Of a DNA stretch of 10,275 nt, positions 1 to 6,688 are shown in pieces (positions within the stretch are counted from its first letter, which is position 1; each line of letters opens with the position of its first letter). A program made the translations under genes and the position numbers. The stretch lies in the NCBI GenBank assembly GCA_045644605.1, contig JAZRHB010000082.1, positions 1 to 10,275 on the forward strand, in the 5' to 3' direction. The notes under the pieces are model-generated. The model did not search any database and had not been told where the DNA came from. It saw only the letters and a program-made list of their open reading frames with translations. The stretch is from RGIG4103 sp045644605. GTDB lineage: Bacteria; Bacillota; Clostridia; RUG12999.

Positions 1-134
1 GAATGTGACATTCCGTTACCGATAATTGCAGGAACAGCAATTGTTGCCGCCAGAATTGCAAGAAGCTGTTGGAATGCAAATACCAGAAGTTTGCCAAAGG
101 TAGGCTTGTCCTTTACGCCATAAACGAGTTTCAT
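1..134 (-). CDS. Uracil/xanthine permease (NCS2 family), N-terminal fragment
   Basis: Only the first 44 codons are inside the window; the rest lies beyond the left edge. The reading frame starts at ATG 134-132 behind a strong GGAGGGGT ribosome binding site (plus-strand 141-148). The visible protein begins MKLVYGVKDKPTFGKLLVFA and continues into a first membrane helix with FQQLLAILAATIAVPAIIGN. This is the characteristic opening of the nucleobase:cation symporter-2 family (UraA/PyrP-like), including the conserved Gln-rich stretch before the 'ATIAVPAIIG' helix. Family members import uracil or xanthine through the cytoplasmic membrane with a proton or sodium ion. Which base is carried cannot be judged from the N terminus. 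It is transcribed divergently from the symporter gene at 343 from its own clear promoter. No PyrR-type attenuator or purine riboswitch fits in the roughly 45-nt leader. Confidence 0.85.
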   Translation of the reverse strand, partial: MKLVYGVKDKPTFGKLLVFAFQQLLAILAATIAVPAIIGNGMSH

Positions 135-186
135 ACTAAAACCCCTCCAAAATATAAAAATTTTGATAAAAATATATATCATTAAT

Positions 187-215
187 ACTATACATAAAAA
201 CACATATTTTGTCAA
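187..215 (-). promoter_or_regulatory. Sigma-A promoter of the NCS2 permease gene
   Basis: Read on the minus strand, the -35 box TTGACA (plus 210-215) is a perfect consensus. It is separated by 17 bp from the -10 box TATAGT (plus 187-192). Transcription should start near plus 180, giving a leader of about 45 nt before the ATG at 134. The -35 box overlaps the perfect 10-bp palindrome GTCAATTGAC (211-220), a possible repressor site. Confidence 0.75.
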
Positions 216-281
216 TTGACGTATCTTCTAATTTAATCATAAAAATTTTGTCAAAAGAGGCAAAAAGATGTAAGGTGATAC

Positions 282-310
282 TTGAAAATAAGATGAAAAT
301 ATGGTAAAAT
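282..310 (+). promoter_or_regulatory. Sigma-A promoter of the symporter-exchanger operon
   Basis: TTGAAA (282-287) and TAAAAT (305-310) are separated by 17 bp. The TG dinucleotide at 302-303 makes an extended -10 (TGGTAAAAT). The predicted start is near 317, about 25 nt before the ATG at 343. Confidence 0.75.
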
Positions 311-342
311 AGTTATTAATGTATAAAAAAGGGTGATTATTC

Positions 343-1701
343 ATGTCAAACGAAAAAAGAAGTAACTTTACCGGAAAGCTCGGATTTGTCCTTGCGGCAG
401 CGGGTTCGGCAGTCGGACTTGGTAATATCTGGCGTTTCCCATATCTTGCGGCTCAATATGGCGGCGGTATTTTCCTGCTTATTTATATTCTTCTTGCAAT
501 AACCTTCGGTTTTGCGCTTATGTGTGCAGAAATTGCAATTGGTCGTAAAACGGGACTCAGCGCAATTGGTGCGTTTAAAGCACTTAACAAAAAATTTGCT
601 TTTGTTGGTTATCTTGCGGCACTTGTGCCAATAATAATCTTGCCGTATTATTCGGTTATCGGCGGCTGGGTTGCAAGATATCTTGCGGAATTTGTAACAA
701 ATGGAGCAGCCGGAGCAGCAGACGATGCATTTTTCGGTGGATTCATAGGCGCAACGGCGGAACCTATCATCTGGTTTGTAATTTATGTTGCGCTTACATC
801 TGTTGTAGTTTTATTCGGTGTTGAAAAGGGAATAGAAAAAGTAAGTAAGGTTCTTATGCCTGTACTTGTAGTATTGTCTCTCTTTATTGCAATATATTCG
901 ATGTGTATGCCCAGCGCAATGGATGGTGTTCTTTATTATTTAACACCGGACTTCAGTAAGTTTTCAATCAAAACCGTACTTGCGGCAATGGGTCAGCTTT
1001 TCTATTCAATGTCACTTGCAATGGGTATTATGATTACCTACGGTTCATATATGAAAAAAGATGTAAACCTTGAATCTTCAGTAAGAAATATTGAACTTTT
1101 TGATACAGGAATTGCATTTTTTGCAGGTCTTATGATTATCCCAGCAGTATTTGTATTTTCGGGTGGCAGTCCTGAAGCACTCGGCAAAGGACCAAGCCTT
1201 ATGTTTGTAACATTACCGAAAGTGTTTAACAGTATGTATGGTGGCGGCATCATTGGTGCAGTGTTCTTTATTCTCGTTCTTTTTGCGGCGCTTACATCAT
1301 CAATTTCGCTTATGGAAACAATAGTATCGTTTATTTGTGATAAAACAAAAATGAACAGAAAACTTGCGTGTCTTGTTGTTTTTGCGGGAACAATTCTGCT
1401 TGGACTTCCGTCAACGCTCGGGTTTGGCGCATGGAGCTCTATTACTCCGCTTAATATGGATATTCTTACATTCTTTGACTTTATAAGCAACAGCGTTCTT
1501 ATGCCGATAGTAGCACTTCTTACATGTGTTGTTGTAGGATATATTATTAAACCGAAAACAGTTATTGAAGAAATTGAAATAACAGGACCGTTTAAAAGCA
1601 AAGGTCTTTTTGAAATAGTTATCAAATATGTAGCTCCTATATGTATTATTTTGATTTTGGTTTCATCTGTACTTGACGGACTTGGCATATTCAGAATTTA
1701 A
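343..1701 (+). CDS. Sodium-dependent NSS/SNF family transporter (11-helix, LeuT fold)
   Basis: This 452-residue membrane protein belongs to the neurotransmitter:sodium symporter family; bacterial members usually import amino acids with sodium. The unwound first helix is intact: AAAGSAVGLGNIWRFPY at about residues 18-34. By alignment with LeuT, G21, A23, V24 and N28 fall on the Na1/Na2 ligands, and S22 (Asn in LeuT) lies in the substrate pocket. Helix 6 carries YSMSLAMGIMITYGSY (221-236). Helix 8 carries AALTSSIS (315-322), whose A315, T318 and S319 match the Na2 site. Hydrophobic segments suggest 11 helices (last one about 425-444) rather than LeuT's 12, as in MhsT/TnaT-like proteins. The ATG follows an AAGGGTGAT ribosome binding site (329-337). 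The exchanger gene follows after 14 bp, so they are probably one operon. The substrate is not determined; a hydrophobic or aromatic amino acid is a guess from family resemblance. Confidence 0.92.
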   Translation: MSNEKRSNFTGKLGFVLAAAGSAVGLGNIWRFPYLAAQYGGGIFLLIYILLAITFGFALMCAEIAIGRKTGLSAIGAFKALNKKFAFVGYLAALVPIIILPYYSVIGGWVARYLAEFVTNGAAGAADDAFFGGFIGATAEPIIWFVIYVALTSVVVLFGVEKGIEKVSKVLMPVLVVLSLFIAIYSMCMPSAMDGVLYYLTPDFSKFSIKTVLAAMGQLFYSMSLAMGIMITYGSYMKKDVNLESSVRNIELFDTGIAFFAGLMIIPAVFVFSGGSPEALGKGPSLMFVTLPKVFNSMYGGGIIGAVFFILVLFAALTSSISLMETIVSFICDKTKMNRKLACLVVFAGTILLGLPSTLGFGAWSSITPLNMDILTFFDFISNSVLMPIVALLTCVVVGYIIKPKTVIEEIEITGPFKSKGLFEIVIKYVAPICIILILVSSVLDGLGIFRI

Positions 1702-1715
1702 AAAGGAGAAAAAAC

Positions 1716-2642
1716 ATGGAAATATTAATTCAAACGGCGATTCTTATTCTTGGGTTTGTGATGCTTGTTAAAGGCGCAGATTGGTTTGTTGAAGGTGCGG
1801 CAGGAATTGCGGGGAAATTTGGGATTCCGCAACTTGTAATAGGGCTTACAATTGTTGCAATGGGGACAAGCGCTCCGGAAACTGCAGTAAGCATAACTGC
1901 GGCACTACAGGGAAGTGCGGAAATATCAATTGGTAACGTTGTCGGCAGTAATATTATAAATGTTCTTATCATTCTCGGCTTAACTGCAGTTATAACACCG
2001 CTTGCAGTTGCAAAATCAACTGTAAGATATGAAATTCCTTTTATGATACTTATTTCATTCCTGTTTTTCGGACTTTCTGTCACAGGAAACGAAATAGTTC
2101 TTTGGGAAGGAATAGTTCTGTGGCTTTTCTTTATTGCATATCTTGCGTATCTGCTTGTTATGGCGAAACGAAATAAAGAAGAACCGTACGAGGAAGAACA
2201 AAAACCGCTCTGGAAACTTATTTTATTTACTGTAGTTGGTGTTGCGCTTATAATTTTCGGCAGTGATTTCACTGTAGATGCGGCAACAAAGCTTGCTACC
2301 ATATTCGGTATGAGCGAAAGATGTATAGGCCTTACAATTGTAGCACTCGGAACATCACTTCCCGAGCTTGTAACATCTGTTACAGCGGCAATAAAAGGAA
2401 ATGCCGACATAGCAATCGGTAACATTGTCGGCAGTAACATATTCAATATCCTTTTTGTAATAGGTACATCAGCACTTATAACACCGGTTGTATTTAACCC
2501 TGCATTTGTGTTTGATATGTGGGCTATGATTATATCGGGTGCGGTACTCTGGATTTTTGCCTTCGGAAAAAACAAACTTTCCAGATTGTCAGGCGCGGCA
2601 ATGCTTGCACTGTATGCGGCGTATTTTATATATCTGATTTAA
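1716..2642 (+). CDS. Sodium/calcium exchanger of the CaCA family (YrbG-like)
   Basis: This 308-residue integral membrane protein has the two inverted alpha-repeats that define the cation/Ca2+ exchangers. Alpha-1 has GTSAPE (50-55) and GNVVGSN (73-79). Alpha-2 has GTSLPE (212-217) and GNIVGSN (235-241). E55 and E217 are the expected cation-binding glutamates (compare E54 and E213 of the archaeal exchanger NCX_Mj). A short charged cytoplasmic loop (KRNKEEPYEEEQK, 151-163) separates the two halves, much shorter than in eukaryotic NCX. About ten helices are expected. The protein should extrude Ca2+ in exchange for Na+; whether K+ is also involved cannot be read from the sequence. The start ATG has AAAGGAG about 8 bp upstream and lies 14 bp after the symporter stop, indicating co-transcription. 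Confidence 0.92.
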   Translation: MEILIQTAILILGFVMLVKGADWFVEGAAGIAGKFGIPQLVIGLTIVAMGTSAPETAVSITAALQGSAEISIGNVVGSNIINVLIILGLTAVITPLAVAKSTVRYEIPFMILISFLFFGLSVTGNEIVLWEGIVLWLFFIAYLAYLLVMAKRNKEEPYEEEQKPLWKLILFTVVGVALIIFGSDFTVDAATKLATIFGMSERCIGLTIVALGTSLPELVTSVTAAIKGNADIAIGNIVGSNIFNILFVIGTSALITPVVFNPAFVFDMWAMIISGAVLWIFAFGKNKLSRLSGAAMLALYAAYFIYLI

Positions 2643-2645
2643 AAG

Positions 2646-2673
2646 TGCGGGCGCATATATGTGCCCGTATTTT
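2646..2673 (+). terminator. Hairpin terminator after the exchanger gene
   Basis: The arms 2646-2655 and 2660-2669 pair over 10 bp (two of them G-U) around a TATA loop, with a GGGC/GCCC core. TTTTAATTT follows at 2670-2678 and an A-run precedes the stem. The T-run is interrupted, so termination may be partial. The next gene starts only 20 bp later with no obvious promoter between, so some read-through is likely. Confidence 0.65.
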
Positions 2674-2692
2674 AATTTAGAAGGTGGTTATA

Positions 2693-3328
2693 ATGAAACA
2701 TTTAAAAGGGTATATTATACTTATGGTGGGAACATTTTTTATGGGACTTGGTATTGCGCTTACAAAATGTTCCGAACTGGGGGTATCTACCGTTTCTTCT
2801 GTACCTAATGTTTTAAGCATAAGATTTACGGAAATGAGTCTGGGGACGTGGAGTACACTCTTTAATTGCATAATGATTCTGGCACAGGTGTTAATTCTCC
2901 GAAAGGATTTTAAAGCCAAATATCTTTTGCAGATTCCGGTTTCAATTATATTCGGATGGTGTACGGATTTCGGTGTATGGATATTTTCTTGCATACCGGC
3001 AACTATATATTTAACAAGACTTATTTTTTCTGTAGCAGGAGTTGTTCTTCTCGGATATGGCATTGCACTTACGGCAATATCAGAAAAGGTAATGAATCCG
3101 GCGGAAGCACTTGTCAAGGTTATAGCCGATAAGCTTAATAAAGATTTCGGTAATACAAAAATATCATTTGATGTTTTCTGTGTAGCGCTTGCAACGTCAA
3201 TGTCGCTTGTGTTCTTTAATTTCAGAATCATCGGTGTTCGCGAAGGAACGATAATTGCAATGCTTGGTACGGGAATTTGTGTAAAGTTTTTTATCAAAAT
3301 TTTTAAAAGGAGAAACTATGTCGCATAA
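2693..3328 (+). CDS. YczE/YitT-like integral membrane protein (DUF6198-type)
   Basis: This 211-residue protein is highly hydrophobic, with about six likely helices (roughly 6-26, 53-70, 80-100, 106-128, 158-176, 185-204) and a basic C-terminal tail (KIFKRRN). It contains two similar segments: GLGIALTKCSELGVS (18-32) and GYGIALTAISEKVMN (121-135). They suggest internal duplication and resemble the 'GxGIALxxxxxLGxxP' signature of the YczE/YyaS/YitT group. Molecular function is unknown; a small-molecule transport role is often assumed but not shown. An in-frame GTG at 2684 lies inside the ribosome binding site AAGGTGG (2681-2687), so ATG 2693, five bases after that site, is the better start. The 3' end overlaps the hydrolase gene by 11 bp, implying coupled translation. 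Confidence 0.7.
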   Translation: MKHLKGYIILMVGTFFMGLGIALTKCSELGVSTVSSVPNVLSIRFTEMSLGTWSTLFNCIMILAQVLILRKDFKAKYLLQIPVSIIFGWCTDFGVWIFSCIPATIYLTRLIFSVAGVVLLGYGIALTAISEKVMNPAEALVKVIADKLNKDFGNTKISFDVFCVALATSMSLVFFNFRIIGVREGTIIAMLGTGICVKFFIKIFKRRNYVA

Positions 3329-4046
3329 TACCTATATAAATAAACTTAAAGGCAGTAACACAGCAATATTATTTATACACGGCATTCTTGGAAGTCCGAT
3401 GCATTTTGAAAAATTTGTATCGGTTGTTAAAGACAAGGCTTCCATATATAATATACTTTTGAAAGGTCACGGCGGAAGTGTTGTTGATTTTGCAAATGTA
3501 TCAATGGATGAATGGAAACATCAGGTTGCGGATGTGGCAAAATTTCTTGCCGAAACATATGACAATATTTATATAGTAGCGCATTCGATGGGCACCTTTT
3601 TTGCAATAGAAACAGCAATTAATTATTCCGATAAGGTCAAGGGTCTTTTTCTTATGCAAACGCCGCTTAAAATAGGAGTAAAAGCCTCTGCGGTTGTAAA
3701 TACGGTAAAAACCCTTTTTGATGTTGATGATGAAATTACGGCAATATACAAAACAATGAACAGTATAAACTTAAGCAGCAATTTATGGGAATATGTGGAC
3801 TGGGTGCCGCGGTACGTAGAGCTTTTCAGAGAATCAAAAAGAATGAGAAATGTGATAAATGGGCTTGAAACAAAAACGGTAATCTTCCAGTCGGTAAGAG
3901 ACGAGCTTGTTTCAATGAAATCCGTTGATTATATTCCTAAAAAAGAAAATATAAAACTTAATGTACTTGAAAAATCCGCGCATTTTATCTACGATGAAAA
4001 CGAATGGAAATGTATGGAAACAGAACTTGTAAATTTGATTATGTAA
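3318..4046 (+). CDS. Alpha/beta hydrolase, carboxylesterase/monoacylglycerol lipase type
   Basis: This 242-residue soluble protein has an alpha/beta-hydrolase layout: oxyanion-loop motif ILFIHGILGSP (17-27), LLKGHGGS (47-54, the usual 'LRGHG' position), nucleophile elbow VAHSMGT (87-93), and likely catalytic triad S90, D195 (SVRDELVS) and H222 (SAHFIY). The elbow reads A-H-S-M-G instead of the usual G-x-S-x-G, a tolerated small-residue substitution. There is no signal peptide, so it should act in the cytoplasm. It resembles Est30-like carboxylesterases in size and motif order; the actual ester is unknown. The ATG has AAAAGGAG (3305-3312) five bases upstream, inside the end of the preceding membrane-protein gene, so the two are translated together. 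Its stop codon forms part of the following terminator stem. Confidence 0.88.
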   Translation: MSHNTYINKLKGSNTAILFIHGILGSPMHFEKFVSVVKDKASIYNILLKGHGGSVVDFANVSMDEWKHQVADVAKFLAETYDNIYIVAHSMGTFFAIETAINYSDKVKGLFLMQTPLKIGVKASAVVNTVKTLFDVDDEITAIYKTMNSINLSSNLWEYVDWVPRYVELFRESKRMRNVINGLETKTVIFQSVRDELVSMKSVDYIPKKENIKLNVLEKSAHFIYDENEWKCMETELVNLIM

Positions 4047-4072
4047 CCCCGCACCCTGCGGGGTTGATTTTT
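4045..4072 (+). terminator. Intrinsic terminator of the hydrolase gene
   Basis: A perfect 8-bp stem AACCCCGC / GCGGGGTT (4045-4052 and 4058-4065) with loop ACCCT is followed by GATTTTTG. The AA of the hydrolase TAA stop is the base of the stem. The last two T bases of the right arm are also the first bases of the next promoter's -35 box. Confidence 0.85.
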
Positions 4073-4092
4073 GACGATTTTTGTGGTATAAT
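4064..4092 (+). promoter_or_regulatory. Sigma-A promoter of the acyltransferase-like/ligase operon
   Basis: TTGATT (4064-4069) lies 17 bp from a perfect TATAAT (4087-4092). TG at 4084-4085 gives an extended -10 (TGGTATAAT). The start should fall near 4099, with the AAGGAGTGA ribosome binding site at 4114-4122. A closer TTGACG at 4071-4076 is only 10 bp from the -10 and cannot serve as its -35. Confidence 0.8.
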
Positions 4093-4126
4093 GTCAAGGT
4101 ATGTACTTTATTTAAGGAGTGATATC

Positions 4127-4993
4127 ATGAGAAAATGGGGAGACAGAAATGATGCATACCGCATCAAAGATATTGACGGTGTCCATTTTTATATGGCATA
4201 CCTTATGCCTAAAAGAACACAGGCGGAAGTGTACATAAACGAGAAACTTGACGTAACTGAAGTTCTTGAATATATCAAAGAAAAAAATGCAAGCGGCGAG
4301 AGAAAAGTAACAATGTTTCATTGTGTAATTGCGGCGGTTGCAAGAACAATAAAAATGCGCCCGCTTCTTAACAGATACATATCGGGCAAACGCTACTATA
4401 TGCGCCACGAGATTTCAATGGGGTTTACAATTAAAAAACGCTTTACAGACCATGCGGAAGAATCGCTTATGATTTATCGCCCTAAAGACGATGAAAATGT
4501 TACAGCAATAACAGATAAACTTTGCCCGCAGGTAAAAGAAGCAAAACGTGAGGATAAAGGACAAAGTGTTGATGATATCCTCAATATCGTAAAAAAGCTT
4601 CCTAAACCAATAATGACGGCATTTATGTGGTTTATGAACTTTGCGGACAATCACGGTCTTATGCCGAAAGCTTTCAGCAGTGTTGATACAAACTATGTAA
4701 CGGTACTTTTGTCAAACCTTGGCAGTATCAAATGTGATGCCGTGTATCACCACCTTAACAATTTCGGTACAAACGGAATTGTAATAACAATAGGTGAAAT
4801 ACATAAAGAGCTTATGCCGGATGAAAACGGTGAGCTTTCCACACGTGATGTTATGAATATTGGCGTAACTCTTGATGAACGTATTGCAGACGGATTTTAT
4901 TTTGCACGTTCGCTTAAACTTATTAAACATCTGTTCAAAAACCCCGAGCTTCTCGATAAAACATTAGGGGAGGAAATTGATTTTGAGTTCTGA
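4127..4993 (+). CDS. Stand-alone CAT-fold acyltransferase-like protein (2-oxoacid dehydrogenase E2 catalytic-domain family), active-site His replaced
   Basis: This 288-residue soluble protein resembles the catalytic domain of dihydrolipoyl acyltransferases (E2) and chloramphenicol acetyltransferase, without lipoyl or E1/E3-binding domains. Recognisable landmarks are VTMFHCVIAAVARTI (61-75), the 'SNLG' motif in VLLSNLGSI (193-201), GTNGIVITIGEIHK (214-227), and the C-terminal motif D250-E-R-I-A-D-G256 followed by FYFARSLKLIKHLFKNPELL. In E2 enzymes this last motif is DHRxxDG, where His is the catalytic base; here that position is E251, while D255 and G256 are kept. It may therefore use different chemistry or be non-catalytic. 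ATG 4127 is chosen because AAGGAGTGA lies just upstream and the promoter is at 4064-4092; the open frame further upstream would place the start before the promoter. It overlaps the acyl-CoA ligase gene, so the two probably act on the same acyl group. Confidence 0.8.
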   Translation: MRKWGDRNDAYRIKDIDGVHFYMAYLMPKRTQAEVYINEKLDVTEVLEYIKEKNASGERKVTMFHCVIAAVARTIKMRPLLNRYISGKRYYMRHEISMGFTIKKRFTDHAEESLMIYRPKDDENVTAITDKLCPQVKEAKREDKGQSVDDILNIVKKLPKPIMTAFMWFMNFADNHGLMPKAFSSVDTNYVTVLLSNLGSIKCDAVYHHLNNFGTNGIVITIGEIHKELMPDENGELSTRDVMNIGVTLDERIADGFYFARSLKLIKHLFKNPELLDKTLGEEIDFEF

Positions 4994-6683
4994 TGCTAAC
5001 TGGTTTAAATATTACGGGGATGTGCCGCATACACTAAGTTACCCCGACATATCAATGTATGATATGGTTAAAAAAACGAAAGAAAAATATCCTTCTTACA
5101 TAGCGTATGACTTTATGGGAAAATCCGTAACATACGAAGAATTTTTAAATGAAATTGACCTGTGCGCCAAAGCACTTGCGGCGCAGGGAATAAAATATGG
5201 CGATGCTGTTACTGTTTGCCTGCCAAACATTCCGCAGGCGGTAATAATGTTTTACGCAATCAATAAGATTGGTGCTATTGCAAGTATGGTGCATCCGCTT
5301 TCTGCAGAAAACGAAATTATGTTTTATCTTAATGAAAGCAAAAGCCGTATTGCAATAACACTTACACAGTTTTATAATAAATTTGAGGCTATCAAAGGAA
5401 AAACTGCGGTAGAAAAAGTAATTGCCTGTAAAATAGGGGAAGCACTTCCTAAAGTCAAAGGATTTTTATATAAATTCATCGGTCATGAACCCAAAGTTGA
5501 AAACGACCCGTGGGTTATTTCATGGCAGGACTTTCTTGCAAAAGGAAAAACATATAATAAAGATGTAATCTTTAAAGGCGTCGGGGAAGATGCGGCGGCA
5601 ATTCTGTTTTCCGGCGGTACAACAGGCACGTCAAAAGGAATACTTCTTACCAACCTTAACTTTAATGCACTTGCAATGCAGACGGCAGCGGCATCGGGCT
5701 GTTTTGCCGCAGGGGATGTAATGCTTTCCGTAATGCCGGTATTCCATGGCTTCGGACTTGGCGTAGGAATTCATACAATTCTTGCAAGCGGTGGTAAATG
5801 CGTGCTTGTGCCAAGACTGAATGTAGACGAGTTCCCGGGACTTTTCAAAAAACATAACCCTAACTATATGGCAGGAGTGCCGACACTCTTTGAAGCAATG
5901 CTTCGTAACGAAGGTATGAAAGGTGTTGACCTTTCGTCACTTAAAGGACTTTTCAGCGGCGGTGACTCGCTTTCTATTGAGCTTAAAAAGAAAATGGATA
6001 CATTCCTTAAAAACCATGGCGCAACCATTCAGGTGCGTGAAGGCTACGGCACAACCGAATGTGTAACGGCAAGTTGTCTGACACCTATTGATTACTATCG
6101 TGAAGGAAGTATCGGAATTCCGTTCCCGGATACATATTATAAAATCGTTGTTCCAAACACCCACGAGGAAGCGCCGGCAAGGGAAATGGGCGAAATCTGT
6201 ATTGCGGGCCCAACCCTTATGAAAGAATATATAAACAATCCTAAAGAAACAAGCCAGACACTCCGCATGCACGACGATGGCAAAATTTATCTCCATACGG
6301 GTGATCTCGGTTATATGGATGAAGATGGATTTGTTTATTTTGTTCAGCGTCTTAAACGAATGATTATAACAAGCGGATATAATGTTTATCCGTCGCAGAT
6401 AGAAAATGTTATTGATTCTCACGAGGCGGTAATGTTCAGTACGGTTATCGGCGTAAAGGACGATTACAGAATGCAAAGAGTTAAAGCATTTATTGTACTT
6501 AAACCGGGATTTACTCCAACAGAAGAAATTAAAGCGTCTATTAAAGCGCATTGCGAAAAAAGTATAGCAAAATATGCTCTTCCGAGGGAATATGAGTACC
6601 GTGACAGCCTGCCGAAAACACTTGTCGGCAAGGTTGCATACCGCGAACTTGAACAAGAAGAAGAGGAAAAACTGCTCGTATAA
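4983..6683 (+). CDS. AMP-forming acyl-CoA ligase (ANL superfamily)
   Basis: This 566-residue cytoplasmic enzyme of the acyl/aryl-CoA synthetase family activates a carboxylic acid with ATP to an acyl-AMP and then to a CoA thioester. Motifs (numbered from TTG 4983) are: phosphate-binding loop SGGTTGTSKG (210-219), EGYGTTE (353-359), HTGDLGYMDEDG (438-449) with the ribose-binding D441, hinge region RLKRMIITSGYNVYP (456-470), and catalytic lysine K550 in SLPKTLVGKV. Length and motifs fit medium/long-chain fatty acid or aryl acid ligases; substrate choice is not readable. No ATG lies near the ribosome binding site AGGGGAGG (4966-4973). TTG 4983 has a 9-base spacing and TTG 4977 only 3, so 4983 is preferred. 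The gene overlaps the acyltransferase-like gene by 11 bp, which implies translational coupling. The C-terminal tail is acidic (EQEEEEK). Confidence 0.93.
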   Translation: MSSDANWFKYYGDVPHTLSYPDISMYDMVKKTKEKYPSYIAYDFMGKSVTYEEFLNEIDLCAKALAAQGIKYGDAVTVCLPNIPQAVIMFYAINKIGAIASMVHPLSAENEIMFYLNESKSRIAITLTQFYNKFEAIKGKTAVEKVIACKIGEALPKVKGFLYKFIGHEPKVENDPWVISWQDFLAKGKTYNKDVIFKGVGEDAAAILFSGGTTGTSKGILLTNLNFNALAMQTAAASGCFAAGDVMLSVMPVFHGFGLGVGIHTILASGGKCVLVPRLNVDEFPGLFKKHNPNYMAGVPTLFEAMLRNEGMKGVDLSSLKGLFSGGDSLSIELKKKMDTFLKNHGATIQVREGYGTTECVTASCLTPIDYYREGSIGIPFPDTYYKIVVPNTHEEAPAREMGEICIAGPTLMKEYINNPKETSQTLRMHDDGKIYLHTGDLGYMDEDGFVYFVQRLKRMIITSGYNVYPSQIENVIDSHEAVMFSTVIGVKDDYRMQRVKAFIVLKPGFTPTEEIKASIKAHCEKSIAKYALPREYEYRDSLPKTLVGKVAYRELEQEEEEKLLV

Positions 6684-6688
6684 AATAA

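Noticed and set aside
1038..2575. Long open frames on the minus strand opposite the symporter and exchanger (up to 281 codons)
   Set aside because: They lie antisense to genes with complete, recognisable families, have no ribosome binding site, and their translations show no family motifs. Such shadows arise from codon choice in hydrophobic proteins.
4071..4092. TTGACG at 4071 as the -35 box for TATAAT at 4087
   Set aside because: The spacer would be only 10 bp. TTGATT at 4064 gives the proper 17 bp.
4004..4126. N-terminal extension of the acyltransferase-like protein from ATG 4004
   Set aside because: It would begin inside the hydrolase gene and span the terminator and promoter. The ATG at 4127 has a proper ribosome binding site and matches a normal domain start.
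5937..6656. Minus-strand 239-codon open frame opposite the ligase C-terminal half
   Set aside because: The plus strand carries intact ligase motifs throughout. The antisense translation is Cys/Phe/Arg-rich with no family resemblance and no upstream signals.
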